This document shows positions 46,179-58,870 of a stretch of 64,000 nt of DNA, one piece after another (position 1 is the first letter of the stretch; each line of letters starts with the position of its first letter). Made by a program: the position numbers and the translations under genes. This DNA comes from Dugong dugon (lineage: Eukaryota; Chordata; Mammalia; Sirenia; Dugongidae), in the NCBI GenBank assembly GCA_030035585.1, contig CM057460.1, positions 130,060,714-130,124,713 on the forward strand, given 5' to 3'. The notes below the pieces were generated by a model. That model was not told the DNA's origin. It saw only the letters and a program-made list of their open reading frames with translations, and searched no databases.

Positions 46179-47395
46179 ACAATAGCATGATCAAAGTAAC
46201 AGCTGAGACACTCTCCTCTACATATGCCAATGCATTATAAACAGTGTTTTTCCACTCATTGGTGTTAATCTCCTTTAAAATCTATACAATCCAATTAAAG
46301 TTAATTATATTCTTCAAATATAGATGGAATCTTCAAATATTTTCCCTAAGGGAATTTTATCAAGCTTTTCCATCTTTTCTCATTAACGATGCAGGAATAA
46401 ATATGGAGGCTGCCTGTCAGACTAAGACTGACTCACTTCTGAAGTGAATGCTATAATACAAGGGTAATCTGTCACCCTGAGCATGCTATCTCTGACAGCC
46501 TGTAAGCTAATAAAATTATATCTGACACAGGGCTAGAGATGCTAAGATCTATAAAAAACACCATTCAAAGTTTGAATAAATTTCCTACATATATTGACTG
46601 AAAGTTATTTTTCCCAAAGTACTGATTTTAATCAAGATAATCTCACATAGGCAGACTTGACAGATTAGAAGATAGATTTACAAGAATTAGTATTTTTAAA
46701 GGATTTCCTTTACTGACTAAATAGCAAATGGAGACCCCAGAAAAATAGTGCACCTCAAATTTTCCAATACTCAACAAATTTTACAATTCCAACAGAGTGA
46801 AAAAAACAAAGAACAAAGAGTACCATAGCTTTTCATTGGACTAGTTGAATAGATACACTGCATTACACATAAAAATGTCAACAACTTTGTAATTTTAACA
46901 TAGGTTTTGAAAAGCTAAATACCACAGTGCCCTCTGCTGTCATTTGAAAGAAACTGAAATAATCTAGAATGTAAACTACAGTTTTGAAATTTCTGAACCT
47001 ATATTTAACATAACCAAAGAAAGAAAAAAAAGCTTTCCATTATTAATGTAATATTATAATGAACTTCCATCTCATGAACAGGAGAAAAGTGGGGAATAGC
47101 TTCCATATCTGAATGGTCCAAGTGAAAATAACAATGATATTACTATACCCCTAAAAACTGTTTTTATTACTACATTCTTTTACCACATACTGGCTTTAGG
47201 AATGCAGGAAGGATGGACTTAGAAAAACATCATTTTTATAGAAGAGGAAGTAACTCTGAAAAAATAAGAAACACATTTAGATGAGAGTTTCAGAGACCTG
47301 TGCAAGAGGCATGCCTACAATAGTGGTCTCCAAGTAGATTAAGATGATCCAATGCAGACCAAGAGGAAAATATTATTACTTCTATTTATAATTAA
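46179..47395. other. Unique AT-rich intronic sequence
   Basis: No recognised repeat, exon or structured element. Confidence 0.45.
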
Positions 47396-47567
47396 GCTTT
47401 ACTAGGTGACACAGTGGTTAAAGCGATCGACTGCTAACCAAAAGTGGCTTGAAACCACCAGCAGCTCCATAGGAGATAGATGTGGCAGTCTGCCTCCTAG
47501 AGATTTACAGCCTTGGAAACGCTACAGGGTTGCTGAGTCAGAACAGACTCGACAGCAGTGGGTTTTA
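47396..47567 (+). mobile_element. AfroSINE, diverged
   Basis: GGTGACACAGTGGTTAAAGC, GATGTGGCAGTCTGCC and GACTCGACAGCAGTGGG mark head, body and tail. Full length but diverged. Confidence 0.88.
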
Positions 47568-48469
47568 ATATTTAGAATATAAACTAACACTCCCTCCTTG
47601 TGTAGGTATATCAGAAGGCCATGTGTCATCCTGACAATGTGGTAACCTGAGAGAAGAGTAGGAGTTCCATAACTCCTACAGATCAGATACTCTGCACTTA
47701 CTTACACAGAGTTAACAATGGCACCTTCAAAGAAACTATATACACCCACAAACAATTTATACTGAAGAAATTCTAATAGCACGATCACAAAAGAACAAGA
47801 ATATAGCAGAGCTGTTTCTTATCCTGTGTTCTAACTCTTCATCAGAGTTAGGAAATCTAATCAGATCTGACAAAAAGTAAAAATAAGTAGAAATTATCAA
47901 GAAGAGTATTGGAACTGTGGATTTATATCTACTATTGTTAACAATGAACCTCACCCTACATACATATTGTGATAATAACACAAAATGGATAATGACAATA
48001 TGACTCTATCACAACACTCATTAAAAAATGCAGCTTATTTCATCATTATCTCATCCTTTTAAAATATCTTTTTAAATGTGTTTTATAAGGCACATCATGT
48101 TAGTATATAATAAATGTATGTAATTATAAATAAATAACTATACCTATTAGAAATGCATCCTAGTTTGTTTGCGGTAAGTGATCAAAATAATTTAGAGATC
48201 ACTGGCCTAGAGAACAGCTTGATCCTACGATAGGGTTTATAACTAAGAAAAAAAATAGTGAGTGTTATCATAATTGAAGAAGCCTTCAGAGGGGCCAGAT
48301 GCCCTGAGAATAAAAGCCTCTTGTCCAGAGACATGACTATCTACAACAGCTCTATAAAACCAGCACCAAACCCACTGCCTTCGAGTTAATTCCAACTTGA
48401 GCCCCCTAATAAAACTGTGATGACAAAGTGACAGATCAACTAAAACTGTTAATCTTTTTTCTTATTTTT
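47568..48469. other. Unique intronic sequence with a short SINE tail
   Basis: Mostly unrecognised AT-rich DNA. A minus-strand AfroSINE tail fragment lies at about 48357-48402. Confidence 0.45.
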
Positions 48470-49535
48470 TCCCATACAAAAATTTATACATACATTGTTA
48501 TGTGACCTTAATTGCTCTCCCCATACTGTGACAGCACACTCCTCCTTTCCACCCCTGATTTCCCACGTCCATTCAACCAGCTCCTCTCTGCCTTCCCATC
48601 TCACCTCCGGACAGAAGCTGCCCACTTAGTCTCTTGTATCTACTTGAGCTAAGAGGCACACTCCTCGCGAGTATCACTTTATGTCCCACAGTTCAGTCCA
48701 ATCTCTGTCTAAAGAGTTGGCCTCGAAAACTGTTTTAGTTCTGGGCTGAAAGAGAATCCAGGGGCCATGTTTTCCGGGGTTCCTCCAGTCTCAGTCAGAC
48801 CATTAAGTCTGGCCTTCTTACTAGAATTGAGTTCTGCACCCCACCTTTCTCCTGTTCCATCTGGGATTCTCTGTTGTGTTCCCTGTCAGGGCGATCATTA
48901 GCAGTGGCCAGGCACCACCTAGTTCTTCTGGTCTCAGGCTGATGAAATCTCTGGTTTATGTGGCCCTTTCTGTCTCTTGGGCTAATACTTTCCTTGCGTC
49001 TTTGGTGGTCTTCATTCTCCTTTACTCCAGGTGGTTGGGACCAATTGACGCATCTTAGATGGCCGCTTGCAAGCTTTTAAGACCCCAGATGTCATTCACC
49101 AAAGTAGGATGCAGAACATTTTCTTAATAAGCTTTGTTATGCCAATTGACCTATATGGCCCCTGAAAACATGGTCCCCAGACCCCTACCCCTGCTACTCT
49201 GTCCCTCAAAGTGTTTGACTGTATTCAAGAAACATCGTCGCTTTGGTTTAGTCCAGTTGTGCTGACTTCCCCTGTAGTGTGTGTTGTCCTTCTCTTCACA
49301 TAAGGTAATTCTTATCTACTATCTAGTTAGCAAATAACCCTCACCCTCCCTCCCCACCCTTGTGACCATCAAAGAATATTTTCTTCTGTGTTTAAACCCT
49401 TTTTTGAGTTCTTATAATTGTGGTCTTATACAATATTTGTCCTTTTGTGACTGACTAAATTCACTCAGCATAATGACCTCCAGCTTCCTCCATGTTATGT
49501 TTCATGTCTTCATCATTGTTCTTTATCATAAAACT
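48470..49535 (-). mobile_element. L1 3' end (same subfamily as 1-1121)
   Basis: Reverse complement of the 1-1121 type: ORF2 C-terminus at 49440-49530, then 3' UTR ending near 48475 (TTTATACATACATTGTTATG, plus). The 61-codon frame at 48876-49058 lies in the 3' UTR and is not a gene. Confidence 0.87.
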
Positions 49536-50640
49536 GTTAAATCTCATCATAATGATAACATAAGTACCTTGTCTTCAGTTACCCTATTATTTTTTCTCCC
49601 CTTTGACAGAAATATGAACAAATAGAAAAAACAACAAATAGTTTTCTTATGTTAATCACTCTTGTTTTATACTTCCATAATTTGTCTTATATGTTATGTA
49701 GTTACTTGTCACATGTTTCTCATTCAACCCATTACAAATTCTGAAGGAGAAAATTTTTTAATTATTTTTATATGACCCCAGCTGCGCATTTACTGGCTAC
49801 TGGATACTGAATAATGATTGAGTGAATAAAGAATATCCACATGATTTATCAAACTCAACCTATAAGTCCCATGTATGGTAGAATTCTGTGCTCCTTATCC
49901 ACTGGCCAACTAAGCATAAATATCCACCCTTACAAGTCAAGAGTCAAGGTTAAAAGGTTAAAGTGGACCAACTATTTGTTATTCTTTCTTCCTCCTTTCC
50001 CTAACGAAAAGCTATCTACATTTAAAATACATATTTTGTATACCTGATTTATTGGAGAGTTTCCTCTAATTTTACATAAACATCTATTCCCTCAAAGGAG
50101 CACAAAGAGAATTGTAAGAATTTTCTTTGTCATAAAATAGAGAAAATATATTCAGGTTTAGGCTAGTGCTACTTTACTACATAAGGGAAAATAACAGTGC
50201 TACTGATTTTTTATATCACAATTCATTTTTCGATTCTTTCCCTTAATACATAATTTGGTACTTATATGTCAAAAATAGAAAACTAATAAAGAATTTAAAT
50301 ACCTACTTTTTAAATGTACATTTTATCAACACACACAGTCACCTGTCCACTTTTAGCAAGGGGTCCCTGGACGACATTTGTGATAAAGTTGTCTGGATGC
50401 AACCACAGATACTGTCAGTGCCTCATCCATACCACTCTCCCAGACCTTACCATTTCCATGTGCCCCTGCCCACTTCCATCTACCAATATCCACATCTTTG
50501 TGCCTGAAGACTTCCTCCAGAACCCCTGAAGGATGTGCTGCATGCACACACTTCAGAAATGAGTAGATCGCAACCTCAGCTCCCTCATACCTTATGGGGA
50601 TAATTCTGAGGCATATATTTTATACCGTTTCCCAGAGTTT
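49536..50640. other. Unassigned intronic sequence
   Basis: 50340-50600 is less AT-rich and may be an old repeat, but the family is not recognised. Confidence 0.4.
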
Positions 50641-50860
50641 CCCTACGTGTCCTTACAGGATTGAGCTCTAAACACTTAGTATGATACACGGCTCAGAATT
50701 TTCCTGTTGCCTTCAAGTTGATTCTAACTCATAGGACTCTTCCCTGTATCACTTCCCCCACTCCTCAATCAATGCTCTCTGAACCTCCCAAATGAACTAT
50801 TCACACTCAAACCTTTGTCTCAAAGTCTTCGCCTAGGATAACCGAAACTAAGAAAAATAT
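50641..50860 (+). mobile_element. Possible L2 fragment with a SINE tail scrap
   Basis: TTCCTGTTGCCTTCAAGTTG at 50700-50738 is an AfroSINE tail (minus). Surrounding phrases such as CAAAGTCTTCGCCTAGG only loosely resemble L2. Confidence 0.35.
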
Positions 50861-50896
50861 ATATTGTTTGTTCCCAGATCTTTCTACACTGCCTTC

Positions 50897-51050
50897 CAAA
50901 AACCAAACCCACTGCCGTTAAATTGATTCTGACTTACTGGGACCCTACAGGACAGAGTAGAACTGCCCTATAGAGTTTCCAAGGAGCAGCTACTGGATTC
51001 GAACTGCTGATCTTTTGGTTAGCAGCCAAGCTCTTGACCACCGCGCCACC
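50897..51050 (-). mobile_element. AfroSINE
   Basis: Plus strand runs from CCCACTGCCGTTAAATTGAT to CACCGCGCCACCA. Near complete. Confidence 0.92.
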
Positions 51051-51895
51051 AAGTATTACTAGTTCTTTAAAATGCTAAAGACATGGACAATAAAATCTTA
51101 GTACTAATAGTAAAGTATTAGTGAAGGCTAGGTAGCCAGTCTCCTAAGTAAAGGGGGAAAAATTCCTACCAGTAATCTTTCTTCTAAATTGCTGACCCAG
51201 AGATCCCTTCTGTCACATTTATCACTATTGCTATGTAGTATGTCCTGTGCTTTGCAAGTAGCAATCCAAACACCACCTATAATTTCTGTGTCAATAACAA
51301 AATCACCCATAGGCAAGTATTTGTGGGCTCTGACACTTGTCTCTTATCCTCAATGTTTTCATGAAATGAAAGAAAGATAAATTTATCAATATTTGAAGAA
51401 TTTGTGCTAGACACACTGCTCTAAAGACTATAAAATCATCTGATTTTTACAATTCTACAGATATTAGAGTACAATTTTCTCTGAGATGTGCTTATCATCT
51501 GTCTTTGAAAAAAATTCCAGATCTAAGCGACAGTAAAATCTGCATCTTTAATAATAAGAATCATGTCTTCACCTACCACCTGTATGATGACTCAACTTTC
51601 TCATGAAAGTTCTTCTACAATAAAATTTTATTTTATGACTTATACTTTCACCCCAAATTTGAGGTTTAAAAGGTAAAACTCAAGGACTATTCCCAGAACC
51701 CAGCACTGTAAGCTTTACTATTGGCTATCTATAACTAACTAGAGAAAAGTATTGTTCTGAAATGTTTGGCCACTAAAAACAGAAAAACACACTGAACCAA
51801 TCAACCTTAACCTTTAAATCTAGAAAAACAACCCTACTAGGAGAGAAACTGGCTAGCAGCAAAATAAACTAACTCCATAAATAATAGCACTGAAC
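51051..51895. other. Unique AT-rich intronic sequence
   Basis: No recognised repeats or exons. Confidence 0.45.
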
Positions 51896-52030
51896 AGAAA
51901 AAAGGAAGAGGGAGGACAGAGGTGAAGGAGGGTGATAAAGAAAATTAATGGGAAGGGGAAAGAAAAGAGTGGGAGGAGGGAGAGAAGGAGGGGAAAAAAG
52001 GAAGGAAGAAAAGGTGAAGAAGAGGAACTT
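51896..52030. repeat. Polypurine tract (GA/GGA-rich)
   Basis: About 135 bp almost wholly A and G on the plus strand (for example GTGGGAGGAGGGAGAGAAGG). A candidate for triplex or slipped structures. The open frames on both strands come from composition alone. Confidence 0.85.
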
Positions 52031-52194
52031 AACATTTATTACAAACTTTTATGTTACAGACATATGCTAAAAACTTTATCTGAAGTTAATTCTCACAAAA
52101 ACTGGACATTATTACACAGTTTATTTTTATTTCACCCCACTAAAAAGCTAATAAATTAGTCTGGCATAAAATATAAGACTTCTGGACAGACACA

Positions 52195-52350
52195 AAGATT
52201 AACTCTCACAAAAACTGGGTAGTATTATGTTCTAATCTACAAATGAAGAAACAAAGGCTTAGAAAGGTTAAGTAGCTTTCCCAAGAGAAAACAAAGCTGT
52301 GGTTAGAACCCAGTTCTATCTGACTTCAAAACGTATGCCCTTAATTACCA
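52195..52350 (-). mobile_element. MIR SINE
   Basis: CTACAAATGAAGAAACAAAG, AGGTTAAGTAGCTTTCCCAA and GTTAGAACCCAGTTCTATCT are the reverse complement of the MIR core. The phrase CTCACAAAAACTGG also occurs at 52090-52105. Confidence 0.8.
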
Positions 52351-52559
52351 CATTCTACTGATTCTGTTATAATCATTTAATGTTTGATGAAAAGTTTTAA
52401 CACATAATTCTACCCAGCTGCCCTAGGTCCCAGAACACCTGAGACTAGAATTAAAAGACTTGGAGGTAAACAAATAAACTTGATAATCTGAAAAAGATGA
52501 GCCAAAAGTGAAAGGTCAAAGCTCATACACTCATGTAATTCTACACCTGTCCAAAAGTA

Positions 52560-52766
52560 AAAGTGAGAAAGTAGGAATGGACAGGAAACTGGACGAATGG
52601 ACACAGGCAACCCAAGGGGAAAGGGAAAGGGGGAGAGTGCTGACACATTGCAGGGATTACAACCAATGTCCCAAAACAATTTATGTATAAGCTTTTTAAT
52701 GAAAAACTAATTTGCACTGTGAACTTTCACCTAAAACCCAATAAATTTAAAAAAAAAAAAAAAAGG
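52560..52766 (+). mobile_element. L1 3' end with A-tail
   Basis: GTGCTGACACATTGCAGGGA and GAAAAACTAATTTGCACTGT resemble the L1 3' UTR termini here, followed by an A16 run. Confidence 0.78.
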
Positions 52767-53026
52767 CGGCATTGCGACTACTAAAGCAAGACGTTTTGCT
52801 GCTGGTTTTGAAGATGGAGTTTGACAGTCTATATACTGATTGAATCGACTATATTATTGCCACTCTGGCTATCTTTAAAAACACACAATTAAAATACCGG
52901 GTGCTTTACCTTACATCTCATATAAAACATCTGGTGCTGCTGAAACGTCACATTCCCGAGTCAAAGTAATTTCCTCTTTGCTTACTTGGGGTGGGTCTGT
53001 GGAGTACAGTGACACTTTGTGGACAT

Positions 53027-53397
53027 ATTGTTGTTATTTGCCATCAAGTTGGCCCCAACTCATGGCAACCCCACATACAACAGAACGAAACATTGCCTGG
53101 TCCTGTGCCATCTTCATGATCATTGCTATGCTTGAGTCTACTGTTGTAGACTAGCTCTAGTCTAGGGGGCTCATCAACTAGCACTATGTGAGACAATAGT
53201 CTGTTGTGATCCCTAGGGTTTTCATTGGCTAATTTTCAGAAGTAGATCACCAGGCCTTTCTTCCTAGTCTGTCCTAGTCTGGAAGCTCCACTGAAGCCTG
53301 ACTATCGTTTGAAATGGTATTTGAAATACCAGCGGCATAGCTTCCAGCATCACAGCAACATGAAAGCTACCATAGTATAAGAAACTGACAGGTGGTG
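53027..53397 (-). mobile_element. Internally deleted RTE-derived element
   Basis: Plus strand: RTE 3' terminus and 3' UTR (GTTGTTATTTGCCATCAAG to ACTGTTGTAG), then 5'-leader sequence (TAGTCTGGAAGCTCCACTGA to GAAACTGACAGGTGG). The same architecture as 44244-44814. No clear target duplication. Confidence 0.82.
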
Positions 53398-53914
53398 GTA
53401 ACAACATATACAGATGTATGTATCTCAAAGGATAGGTACCATGCCATTAACTCTGGGGACAACAATAAGATAGTTTTGGTGGAGGATTGGGAAATACAGG
53501 AAGGTGGGAAGGGGCTTCACTCTTCACCTTGTATAGTTTTCTACTGCAATGCTTTTCAAACTATAGTGAAGGAACAGTCCTTCCAATCTGGTGTGAAATG
53601 ATACTTTAGTAAAATCAGTAAAAATAAATTACTATTAAAATGAAATTTTAAAATTAAAAAAAAAAAAAGAATATAATGAACTTTGCTGAAAGGCGATTGC
53701 ATAGATGACAAAATGGAGGTTGGAAAACTACTTCAATTAGTACAGGACTGTAAAAATTCAAGGCAGAGGCAATGGCACTGATGTACTAAGGAGCAGTTTA
53801 AATACAACCTCCCTTGTGAAGCTCCAGGCAGTGGGTTCCTCCCACTTCAGTGCTCTTAAACCATACTATTCATGTCATGATACTATTAATTGCTTCTGCG
53901 TGTTTCTCTCCTTA
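53398..53914. other. Unassigned intronic sequence
   Basis: Contains an A-run near 53657. No family recognised. Confidence 0.4.
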
Positions 53915-54015
53915 AAGATAAAGCTTCTTGATGGTAATAGCCAAATTCCATTCATTTTAATACCCCCAGTACCTAGTTCAGTAAAGTAGACATAATAAAT
54001 GCATGCAGAATGAAA
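53915..54015 (+). mobile_element. L2 3' end fragment
   Basis: AAAGCTTCTTGATGGTAATA, CCCCCAGTACCTAGTTCAGT and ACATAATAAATGCATGC follow the L2 3' terminus. Confidence 0.7.
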
Positions 54016-55311
54016 AGTCTGAGATGTGTTTACTCAGTAATGAGATGAGACTACAGAAGGAGACTGGTTCCAAATCACACTTACATAAGCCATATGCCAG
54101 AGTACTAAATTGCACCATTCAGACTAAAAGTCATGCTACCTACTTCCTCCCCAAGAAGAGGCACTACTGATCCGATTGAGTCGATTAGATTACAAAACAC
54201 TGAGTTGCACTTCTTAGAGACTGATGTCACTAAGTGGTAATAATAGGTCCAGTACTGGGGAGGCCTTCTCTGTCTTGTTTCTTCCTTCCAGATGGCTAGA
54301 TGTTCCTTGAGACAGACCAGATCATTCTTTTACCCTCTTTTATTCTGTGTTCACGTGCTATCTATTTAGTCTTCAGTGATAATATCTGGGGCTGGCAAGA
54401 AGGGAAAGGTCCTCCCTTAGACCTTAGGTTAGGTCACATGCTCCTAGGTCACATGTTCTGGTCCAGCTTTCTAGAGACGCTGTATTAGGGATTACAGTCC
54501 CAAGAAAAGCTGAAAACAATGTAGTACTTTTTGTCAGGTACTGGGATTTTATTTCACCCCATATAAAAGCTAATAAATTGGTCTATTTCATAGGTGCTGG
54601 CAGAAAATATGAGACCCCTGGATCAGACACAAAGGACTCTATTATTCATGGCACCACAAATAGTACAAACGTTTATATCAGTTCCCAATGCTCCCAAGTC
54701 TCACGGGCGAAGTGGGGGACCCAGATGGATCCCTGCACACACAGTGGGTTGTGTTACAGGAAGGAACACTGACCTTGGGGAATCACCACTTTTACAATAA
54801 GCAGTAAGCAAGCCTACTCTTTGCTGAGGGGAAGACTTCATCTTCAAGGTTTCTTACTACAAGCAAAACCCTGAGAAATAGCCCAGGTGAAGGGCAGTCG
54901 GGGCTTTGATTTCTTAGCATACCCAGAAAGACATGTTGTAGTACGAGAGACTCTTAGAGGAGTGTATCCCAACACTCTGTTCTCACTTGCCACTGTGCCT
55001 TGTACACATACCACTATTTCTCTCTGGAAACTCACAGAGGTAGCAGCATTCCTTTTTCCCCGGATCATCAAGCTATCTTAGTTCCTGGATGGTGAATGGC
55101 TAAGCACTTGGCTGCTAACCTAAAAGTTGGAGTTTTGAGTCCACCAAAATCCCATAATGATTTTCTAGCATATTTATCAGTTTCCTATACATCAAGCTGG
55201 ATCAGGTTGTCGCTCTACCATTCTGACAAGTTAAAAGACTTAGCCTCAAAAGAAAGTTATAAAATGTTCAAGTTTAAAAAACACTGGCCAGTTATCTGGT
55301 ATATGAGGGTG
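54016..55311. other. Unassigned sequence, possibly including an old LTR
   Basis: 54545-54650 shares TTTCACCCC…AAAGCTAATAAATT and a following ATATGAGACC-type phrase with 52130-52195, so both belong to one repeat family that I cannot name. A short AfroSINE head (GGCTGCTAACCTAAAAG) lies at 55083-55145, plus. Confidence 0.4.
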
Positions 55312-56179
55312 GGTGGTTAAATGAATAATTTCTTTTATAAGGATCAACAGAAAGTTGGTTCATATGAGGTGGAGGTTAAAGATGTCCCAAATGTCCAATT
55401 TTTCCAAATTGCTGTACCACTCCATCATCTCTAATATCAACTACTCCTCCTCCCCTCAGTATTTTCCTTCCCTTCTTTGGGTTCTATAATTCATTGCAAC
55501 GTCTCACAGAACTCAAGAACCGTATCAAGGAAATGGCTCACATGGTTGTGGAGGCTGGCAAGTCCCAAATCCATGGGTCAGGCGTAGGCTCCTCCTGACT
55601 CACGTGGCTGCAGGGGCCAACGAACTCAAATCGGCAGGCCAGACAACAGGCTGCTGGCCCACAGGGCTGCGGAAGCTGGCGAATCCCAGAATCAGCAGGT
55701 CAAACAGCAGGCCGCTGGCTCAAGTCCCAAGAACCGGAGGTCAGACAATGATGCAGGATCCACGTGTAGAGAGAAAGAGAGAATAAGGCCTGCCAGAGCA
55801 CTCATATATATGTATATATTGGATGCAGGCCACACCCCAGGGAAGGGTGTGACTTGAGTAACGGTGGGACTTGAGTCATGCCCTCCTGCAAGGCTGTGAC
55901 TCAAGATATACTCCACACTAATCCTGCCTCATTAACATACAGAGGTTAGGATTTACAACACATAAAATTGAGGATAATTAGGATAATTACATCAGATCAC
56001 ATAATGGAGGACAGCCATACAATACTGGGAATGACAGGCTAGCCAAGCCAACACACAACACCAATCACCATAACTCATTAGGGTTCCATATGCCTTATTT
56101 ACATGGTCCCACCCAATCATTGAGTGGGAGTCACAAAGACTGGCTAGAAGGGCCATATTAAGTAATTCACTACACTGCA
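55312..56179 (-). mobile_element. ERV-L-related LTR unit, copy B
   Basis: Reverse complement of 12133-12950 over its whole length, flanking parts included (plus-strand start near TTAAATGAATAATTTC, end near TTAAGTAATTCACTACACTG). It retains about 30 bp near its start that copy A lacks. Confidence 0.72.
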
Positions 56180-56594
56180 GTGATAGTCATTATGATTGTT
56201 ATGTGGGACTTTCACATGCTTCATTATATATTTCTATAATATGTGGCTTTTTCTACCTCTTTTACATTCAGAAAAAACAAAATCTTTTTTTTTTTTTAAG
56301 AAAAAGATTGACTAGGTGCTACCTCAAGGTTTCTCCACTAATACAAGGTTTTCAGGTATTTTCGAAAGAAAAGATGTTTAACATTTTCTTATGACCATAC
56401 TTATGTAAGTGATGATACGCTACAATACCAGTGTTATATCTTTATTATATTATATTATATAAGGCAAAGCCAAAAGTAAAGTAATTATGAAAAGAAAAGC
56501 TGATCAGGGGCTATACATAAATAAATTTAATTAATAAAAGTAGTCACCATCAGAGTCCCTCTCCTGGCATGCTGGGTCCCCTAACAGTTCTCCA
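56180..56594. other. Unassigned AT-rich sequence
   Basis: Contains a T-run near 56285 and a short TATTA repeat near 56445. Confidence 0.4.
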
Positions 56595-56866
56595 GAATTA
56601 CAAATTAAAAACACAGCTTACTCTCTAACAGATGGTCCTGGGACAACTGGATCTCCACAAGCAAAGAATGAAGCTGGATGCATATCTCATTTCATATACA
56701 AAATTAACTCAAAATGGATCAATAACCTAAATATAAGAACTAAAAACAAAAATCTTAGAAGAAAACAAAGGGGTAAAGCTTCAAAACCTTGTTTTTCCCA
56801 ATGGATTCTCAGATATGACACCAAAAATATAAGCAACAAAAGAAAAAAATAGATAAATCAGACTTT
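56595..56866 (+). mobile_element. L1 ORF2 fragment
   Basis: GGTCCTGGGACAACTGGATC, ACTCAAAATGGATCAATAAC and TTCTCAGATATGACACC are ordered phrases of the L1 ORF2 C-terminal third. Many stops. Confidence 0.82.
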
Positions 56867-56867
56867 A

Positions 56868-56986
56868 TTATTATCTCAGTTTTATGGCTGGCAAAGCTAA
56901 GATACAGGGATGTTCAGCAATGTCACAGAGCCAGAATTCAAACCTGGGCAGTCAAACTCTAGAGTTTAAACATTATGATTAACTTG
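56868..56986 (-). mobile_element. MIR fragment
   Basis: ATTATTATCTCAGTTTTATG, CAATGTCACAGAGCCAGAAT and TTCAAACCTGGGCAGTC are the reverse complement of MIR. Confidence 0.75.
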
Positions 56987-57164
56987 CACAGTAACTTACA
57001 CGGAAAATGACTAGTGTTCATAAACAAACAGACCTCTAACCTCTTGCCAGGATAGCAGGCTCATTTCATACATTTTCATTGTTTCTCCTTGGATAATCCT
57101 GGAACTTCTTCCACTTACTCCACTTGATTCCTCTTTTCCCATAACCTTTTAACTAGGCTTCCAA

Positions 57165-57260
57165 CAGAGAAACAAGGAGGGTCAGAGGGTGGGAGGGAGG
57201 GAAACTGGAAGGGAGGAAGGGAGCGAGGGAGGGAAGGAGGGAGGAAGGAAGGAAGATAAA
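57165..57260. repeat. (GGGA)/(GGAA)n polypurine repeat
   Basis: Nearly pure purine on the plus strand, with repeated GGGAGG and GGAAGGAAGG units. Confidence 0.9.
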
Positions 57261-58416
57261 ACAAAACTCAGCAGAGAAAAAAATAAATTCTTAAAAATAT
57301 CTTCATATCGGTCCTTCTGAGTAAAAAGTGAGGAGCTACCAATACAAATGAGAACCTCGTCATATGTAGATAGTGGTAAAGGATTCAGGACATACAGACA
57401 TGACCTTAAAAATGAAAATTAAAACATGCTCATTCAAAATAACTAAAAGTGGCATGCAGAAAAGAAAAGAGTCTATGGATTAGAAGGCAAAGAAACATCT
57501 CACTGCAAGTACTCATCACATGTATTAGAAAAACAAAGGTAATCATGCCGCTCATTTACATATAATTCATTATTATGTGGTACAGCAATGAAAGCTAAAG
57601 GCAGCTCTGACCTAAAGAGGTATCTTTACCTATAAAACAGAGTAACACTATTTAAATTGCAAGGTTGTTTTACATATTAAATGAAAATGTGCACATAGAA
57701 ACACTTTGTAACTTGTGAACTCACTATGTTACTAAATGTTAGACTAGGCTATTTCTGAATATATTCTGCACTTTACATAAGCATTAACAGAACTGTGAAT
57801 TATTAATTTTGGACAAATAAACTTAAGGAATTAATGCACTTTGATGTTCTTTAAAGAAAACTTCTATCTAATAGTAATAATATAATCCTTATTTTTCTTG
57901 GGGAAAATAAACATTTAGAAAGTTCTAATGTGGCTTTTAAAACTGGTCACTCTCCGTAGGGACTTAAGAAAAAAATTCCCTCTTGACGTATATCTTTGCT
58001 CAACTTTGAACATATGATTATTGTGCACAGTAAATTATAAATCAGTTAGCTTCCCACATAAATTATGAATGAGCTACTTCAAAGAATAAACAGATATTTT
58101 CTGTGCTAACAGGAAAGAAAAATTAACTTAATAATTTTCTTTTGGGTATATGATACTTTTGATAGGTAGAAAGAATTAAATTTCCAGAACAAATTTTCTT
58201 CTAGAAATTCTTTATCTTAAAAATTATCAATAATCTAGTTGATTTTAAAGTTACCAAAAGTTTGTTTCTGAATTCTAAGTGGTGATACCAATTCAACAGT
58301 CTCAAGTATTCTAAACCGATAACACTGAGAACTACCATTTTTTATCCTTACCTACCAACCCACAGACTGATTTACCCTGCTGCTCAGTCAGACTAGCTTT
58401 AATGATGCATACATCC
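57261..58416. other. Unique AT-rich intronic sequence
   Basis: No recognised repeats or exons. Confidence 0.45.
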
Positions 58417-58870
58417 AAAACCCCATTGCCACAGAGTCGATTTCAACTCATAGTGACCCTATATGACAGAGTAGAATTGCTCCATAGGGTTTCCAAGACT
58501 GTAAATCTTTATGGAAACAGACTGCCATATCTTTCTCTTGTGGAGCAACTTGTGGGTTTGAACTGTCAACCATTCGGTTAGCAGCCAGGCACTTAACCAC
58601 TGTGCCACCAGGGTGCCTCTTCAAGGACGTATACCAAAAAATCAAACCAAACCCACTGATGTTGAGTCAATTCTGACTCACAGCAACCCTACCGAGACCA
58701 AAATCAAAATGCAAATGCCTACAGGAGGCAAACAACTGGCAACCAGTTGCCATTGAGTCAATTCTAATTCATGGCAACTCCATATGTTTCAGAATGAAAC
58801 TGCACTCCATAGGGTTTTCAACAGCAAATTTTTTTAAAGTAGATCACCAGGCCTGCATTCCTCTTAAATA
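58417..58870 (-). mobile_element. Cluster of three AfroSINE copies
   Basis: One full-length copy (58417-58618, ending CACTGTGCCACCAGGG, plus) and two partial copies (58640-58700 and 58740-58870), all minus. The third is the variant with AGATCACCAGGCC in its body. Each restarts at the SINE tail, so three insertions or a local duplication. Confidence 0.88.

Noticed and set aside
51853-52159. Open frames on both strands with Lys/Glu/Arg or Ser/Pro/Leu runs
   Set aside because: Artefact of the polypurine tract.
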